Origin: Fidelibacterota bacterium UBA7300
Lineage (GTDB): Bacteria > Fidelibacterota > Marinisomatia > Marinisomatales > UBA2128
Assembly: GCA_002471865.1 (NCBI GenBank)
Contig: DKQU01000057.1
Span: 1-8,658, forward strand
Direction of reading: 5' to 3'
DNA length: 8,658 nucleotides
Shown here: piece after piece, positions 7,128-8,658 of the stretch
Numbering within the stretch: position 1 is the stretch's first letter
Layout of the letters: every line of letters starts with the position of its first letter
Program-made: the position numbers and the translations under genes
The notes under the pieces: generated by a model
What the model was told of the DNA's origin: nothing
Database searches by the model: none
Seen by the model: only the letters and a program-made list of their open reading frames with translations

Positions 7128-7134
7128 TTATTAT

Positions 7135-8298
7135 ATGAATAGAACAAAATCATATGGAAGAAATACCGTTCTAATCATAGTCGCCTTGATTTGTGTACTC
7201 ACTCTTTCTTCTTGCTCAATGATAAAAGGACTCTTTGGTAAAAAGTCCACTGGTGAACAGACCCTTGCCGGAGTCGAAGAACTGAGATTAAGCTATATAC
7301 AAGGTGATATTTCAGCTCTAGAAGAATTAATTACCATTTATACTGACGAAGATCAACCACTCAACGTGAGAGTTTCAGCTGTCAGAGCTATGGGAGAGAG
7401 CCGACACCCGCTGGCATTACATTCCCTGGCTGAATATGTTGGTGCTGCTGAAGCGCTCGAACTTGATTTAATGACAGCAAGCATTGATGTCCTCGGAGGT
7501 TTTGAAGATGATCCCATCGCATCTGAAGCGCTAATGGAATCAATATTCAGTATCGATGAAAAACTGCGAGAACTTCAGGGTACAGTATTTAAGAGTTTGA
7601 CCAATGTCAGTTCTGAAGATCAGGTTTTAGCTCTTATTGATGTGTACGAGCGCAGCAGAGCTGCTTTCTATAATACTTCGATTATGATATCCAAGACATT
7701 AGCAGAGATGGATGAGGATGAGGTCGTCCCTATCCTGATATTTTTGGCTCAAGATGAGACGCTGGATGTGAAAACACGTAACCGTGCACTGGAAATCCTT
7801 TCCAAGCGCAAAGATGATCCCAAGGTTGTGGAAATGTTCGTAGAGATGTTAACCAATCCCTCCTTGGAAACACAAGTTCGTGATTTTGCTTTGCATACAA
7901 TGAAAGGCGTTAAAGAAGAACGTCTGATTCTGGCTTTACTTGAAACATTTAATCAGGGACAAGCCAGTTATTATTCTCTACTGAATACACTACTGGATGC
8001 ATTAGGTAAGTTTGACGACCCAACTGTAAAACCAACTCTAGCTGAAATTGCACTTTCGGATAATATTCCAAAAGATCTGCGGGTAAAAGCCATAAAGAAC
8101 CTGGGCAATTTCAGAGATCCATTAATCTTTAAGAAAGTCCTCCCCATGCTGGAAGATCCTGAGAGTTATTTCTATTATCCTTACATAATTGAACTGGCCT
8201 TTACACTAGGCGTGGCAGAAGAATACAAAAACGAGATTAAAGAAGCAGCTTTAGTGGCACAGGAAAAGGCATTGGAAGAAGAGAAACGTGAAGAATAA
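7135..8298 (+). CDS. HEAT-repeat outer-membrane lipoprotein of unknown function
   Basis: A 387-residue protein starting at the ATG served by the GGAGGTGA site. Residues 1-26 are a lipoprotein signal (basic MNRTKSYGR, then the hydrophobic TVLIIVALICVLTL) ending in the lipobox LSSC, so Cys27 should be lipidated. Ser28 at +2 would not trigger inner-membrane retention under the E. coli rule. From about residue 45 to 365 it is built from repeated amphipathic helix pairs with HEAT/ARM-like features: NVRVSAVRAMGESRHPLAL (77-95), DVKTRNRALEILSKRKDDPK (201-220), ETQVRDFALHTMKGVKEE (235-252) and DLRVKAIKNLGNFRDPLIFK (304-323). Such solenoids are usually protein-binding scaffolds. The C-terminus is a charged, probably helical tail (about 368-387, ending EEEKREE). 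No catalytic motif was seen. It sits 7 nt after lpxH and 1 nt before a second lipoprotein, suggesting an envelope role, possibly in assembly or trafficking; that is inference. Confidence 0.85.
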   Translation: MNRTKSYGRNTVLIIVALICVLTLSSCSMIKGLFGKKSTGEQTLAGVEELRLSYIQGDISALEELITIYTDEDQPLNVRVSAVRAMGESRHPLALHSLAEYVGAAEALELDLMTASIDVLGGFEDDPIASEALMESIFSIDEKLRELQGTVFKSLTNVSSEDQVLALIDVYERSRAAFYNTSIMISKTLAEMDEDEVVPILIFLAQDETLDVKTRNRALEILSKRKDDPKVVEMFVEMLTNPSLETQVRDFALHTMKGVKEERLILALLETFNQGQASYYSLLNTLLDALGKFDDPTVKPTLAEIALSDNIPKDLRVKAIKNLGNFRDPLIFKKVLPMLEDPESYFYYPYIIELAFTLGVAEEYKNEIKEAALVAQEKALEEEKREE

Positions 8299-8299
8299 A

Positions 8300-8658
8300 A
8301 TGTACTATCGGCGACTTTCTTACTTCACTCTGCTAATACTTTTTTTCTGGGGTTGTGGACCCAAGGCACCCGTCTCACGTCCTACCGAAGGTGCTATAGA
8401 ATCTACCGTGGAAATTCCCGGTATTTCTACTCAGGAACAGTTGGATTTTATGGCAACGGCTAATCGCATAAGAGGACATGTGGCATCACTGATTTTTCTT
8501 ACAGAGAACCGGGCAGATGCTACCTTCACTTCTGCAACAGATCAGATCCTCAGTGAGGATGAGTTAGAGCGATTAGAGGAAATTAAAACTCAAGAAGGGA
8601 CCACTTACAAAGACTTAATTTTCGACCTTGACACATTCATCGGATACCTCCCGACAGA
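8300..8658 (+). CDS. Putative lipoprotein of unknown function, 3'-truncated by the window edge
   Basis: From the ATG at 8300 the plus strand is open to the window end (119 complete codons, no stop). The N-terminus MYYRRLSYFTLLILFFWGC is a short basic and hydrophobic lipoprotein signal with Cys19 as the likely lipidated residue. The lipobox F-W-G-C is weaker than LxGC because of Phe at -3. After Cys comes a Pro/Ser/Thr-rich linker (20-45), then a predicted mostly helical, acidic region (46-119, for example EDELERLEEIK). No recognised domain. It begins one base after the HEAT lipoprotein stop; an in-frame GTG at 8288, overlapping that gene and preceded by GGAAGAAGAG, would add four residues. 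Either start implies coupled translation. Confidence 0.7.
   Translation, partial: MYYRRLSYFTLLILFFWGCGPKAPVSRPTEGAIESTVEIPGISTQEQLDFMATANRIRGHVASLIFLTENRADATFTSATDQILSEDELERLEEIKTQEGTTYKDLIFDLDTFIGYLPT

Noticed and set aside
7093..7134. Longer start for the HEAT lipoprotein at 7093 overlapping lpxH
   Set aside because: It adds a non-leader sequence ahead of a clean lipoprotein signal, and the strong GGAGGTGA site fits the ATG at 7135.

Overview
The window looks like chromosomal DNA from a Gram-negative bacterium with a lipid-A-containing outer membrane. It carries an LpxH-type UDP-2,3-diacylglucosamine hydrolase, two lipoproteins with lipoboxes, and a very large secreted protein that ends in an Omp85-like beta-barrel. 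The style of these proteins (protease + PD40 propeller + barrel; HEAT-repeat lipoprotein beside lpxH) reminds me of uncultured FCB-group lineages such as Marinimicrobia, Ignavibacteria or Gemmatimonadota. That placement is an impression, not a result. No RNA genes, CRISPR arrays, insertion sequences or phage genes were seen, and coding density is high.

Layout. Positions 1-6191 are read on the minus strand and 6366-8658 on the plus strand, diverging from an intergenic region of about 170 bp. On the minus strand, in transcription order: (i) a 1044-residue outer-membrane protein (6191-3057) joining a signal peptide, a zinc-peptidase-like HExxH domain, a six-repeat TolB-like propeller and a C-terminal barrel; (ii) a 125-bp gap with a plausible promoter whose -10 lies inside a short palindrome; (iii) a 672-residue fusion of 3-hydroxyacyl-CoA dehydrogenase (N-terminal) and enoyl-CoA hydratase (C-terminal) at 2931-913; (iv) 27 bp later, the first 295 residues of a hydantoinase/acetone-carboxylase-type HyuA subunit (885 to beyond base 1). 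Genes (iii) and (iv) look like one acyl-CoA/carboxylic-acid catabolic operon.

On the plus strand: lpxH (6366-7127), a HEAT-repeat lipoprotein (7135-8298) whose ribosome binding site overlaps the lpxH stop codon, and a second lipoprotein (8300 to beyond the window end) starting one base after the previous stop. This looks like a tightly coupled envelope operon.

The most notable items are the protease-propeller-barrel architecture, the altered active-site signature in the dehydrogenase half of the fusion enzyme, and the lpxH-linked lipoprotein pair of unknown role.
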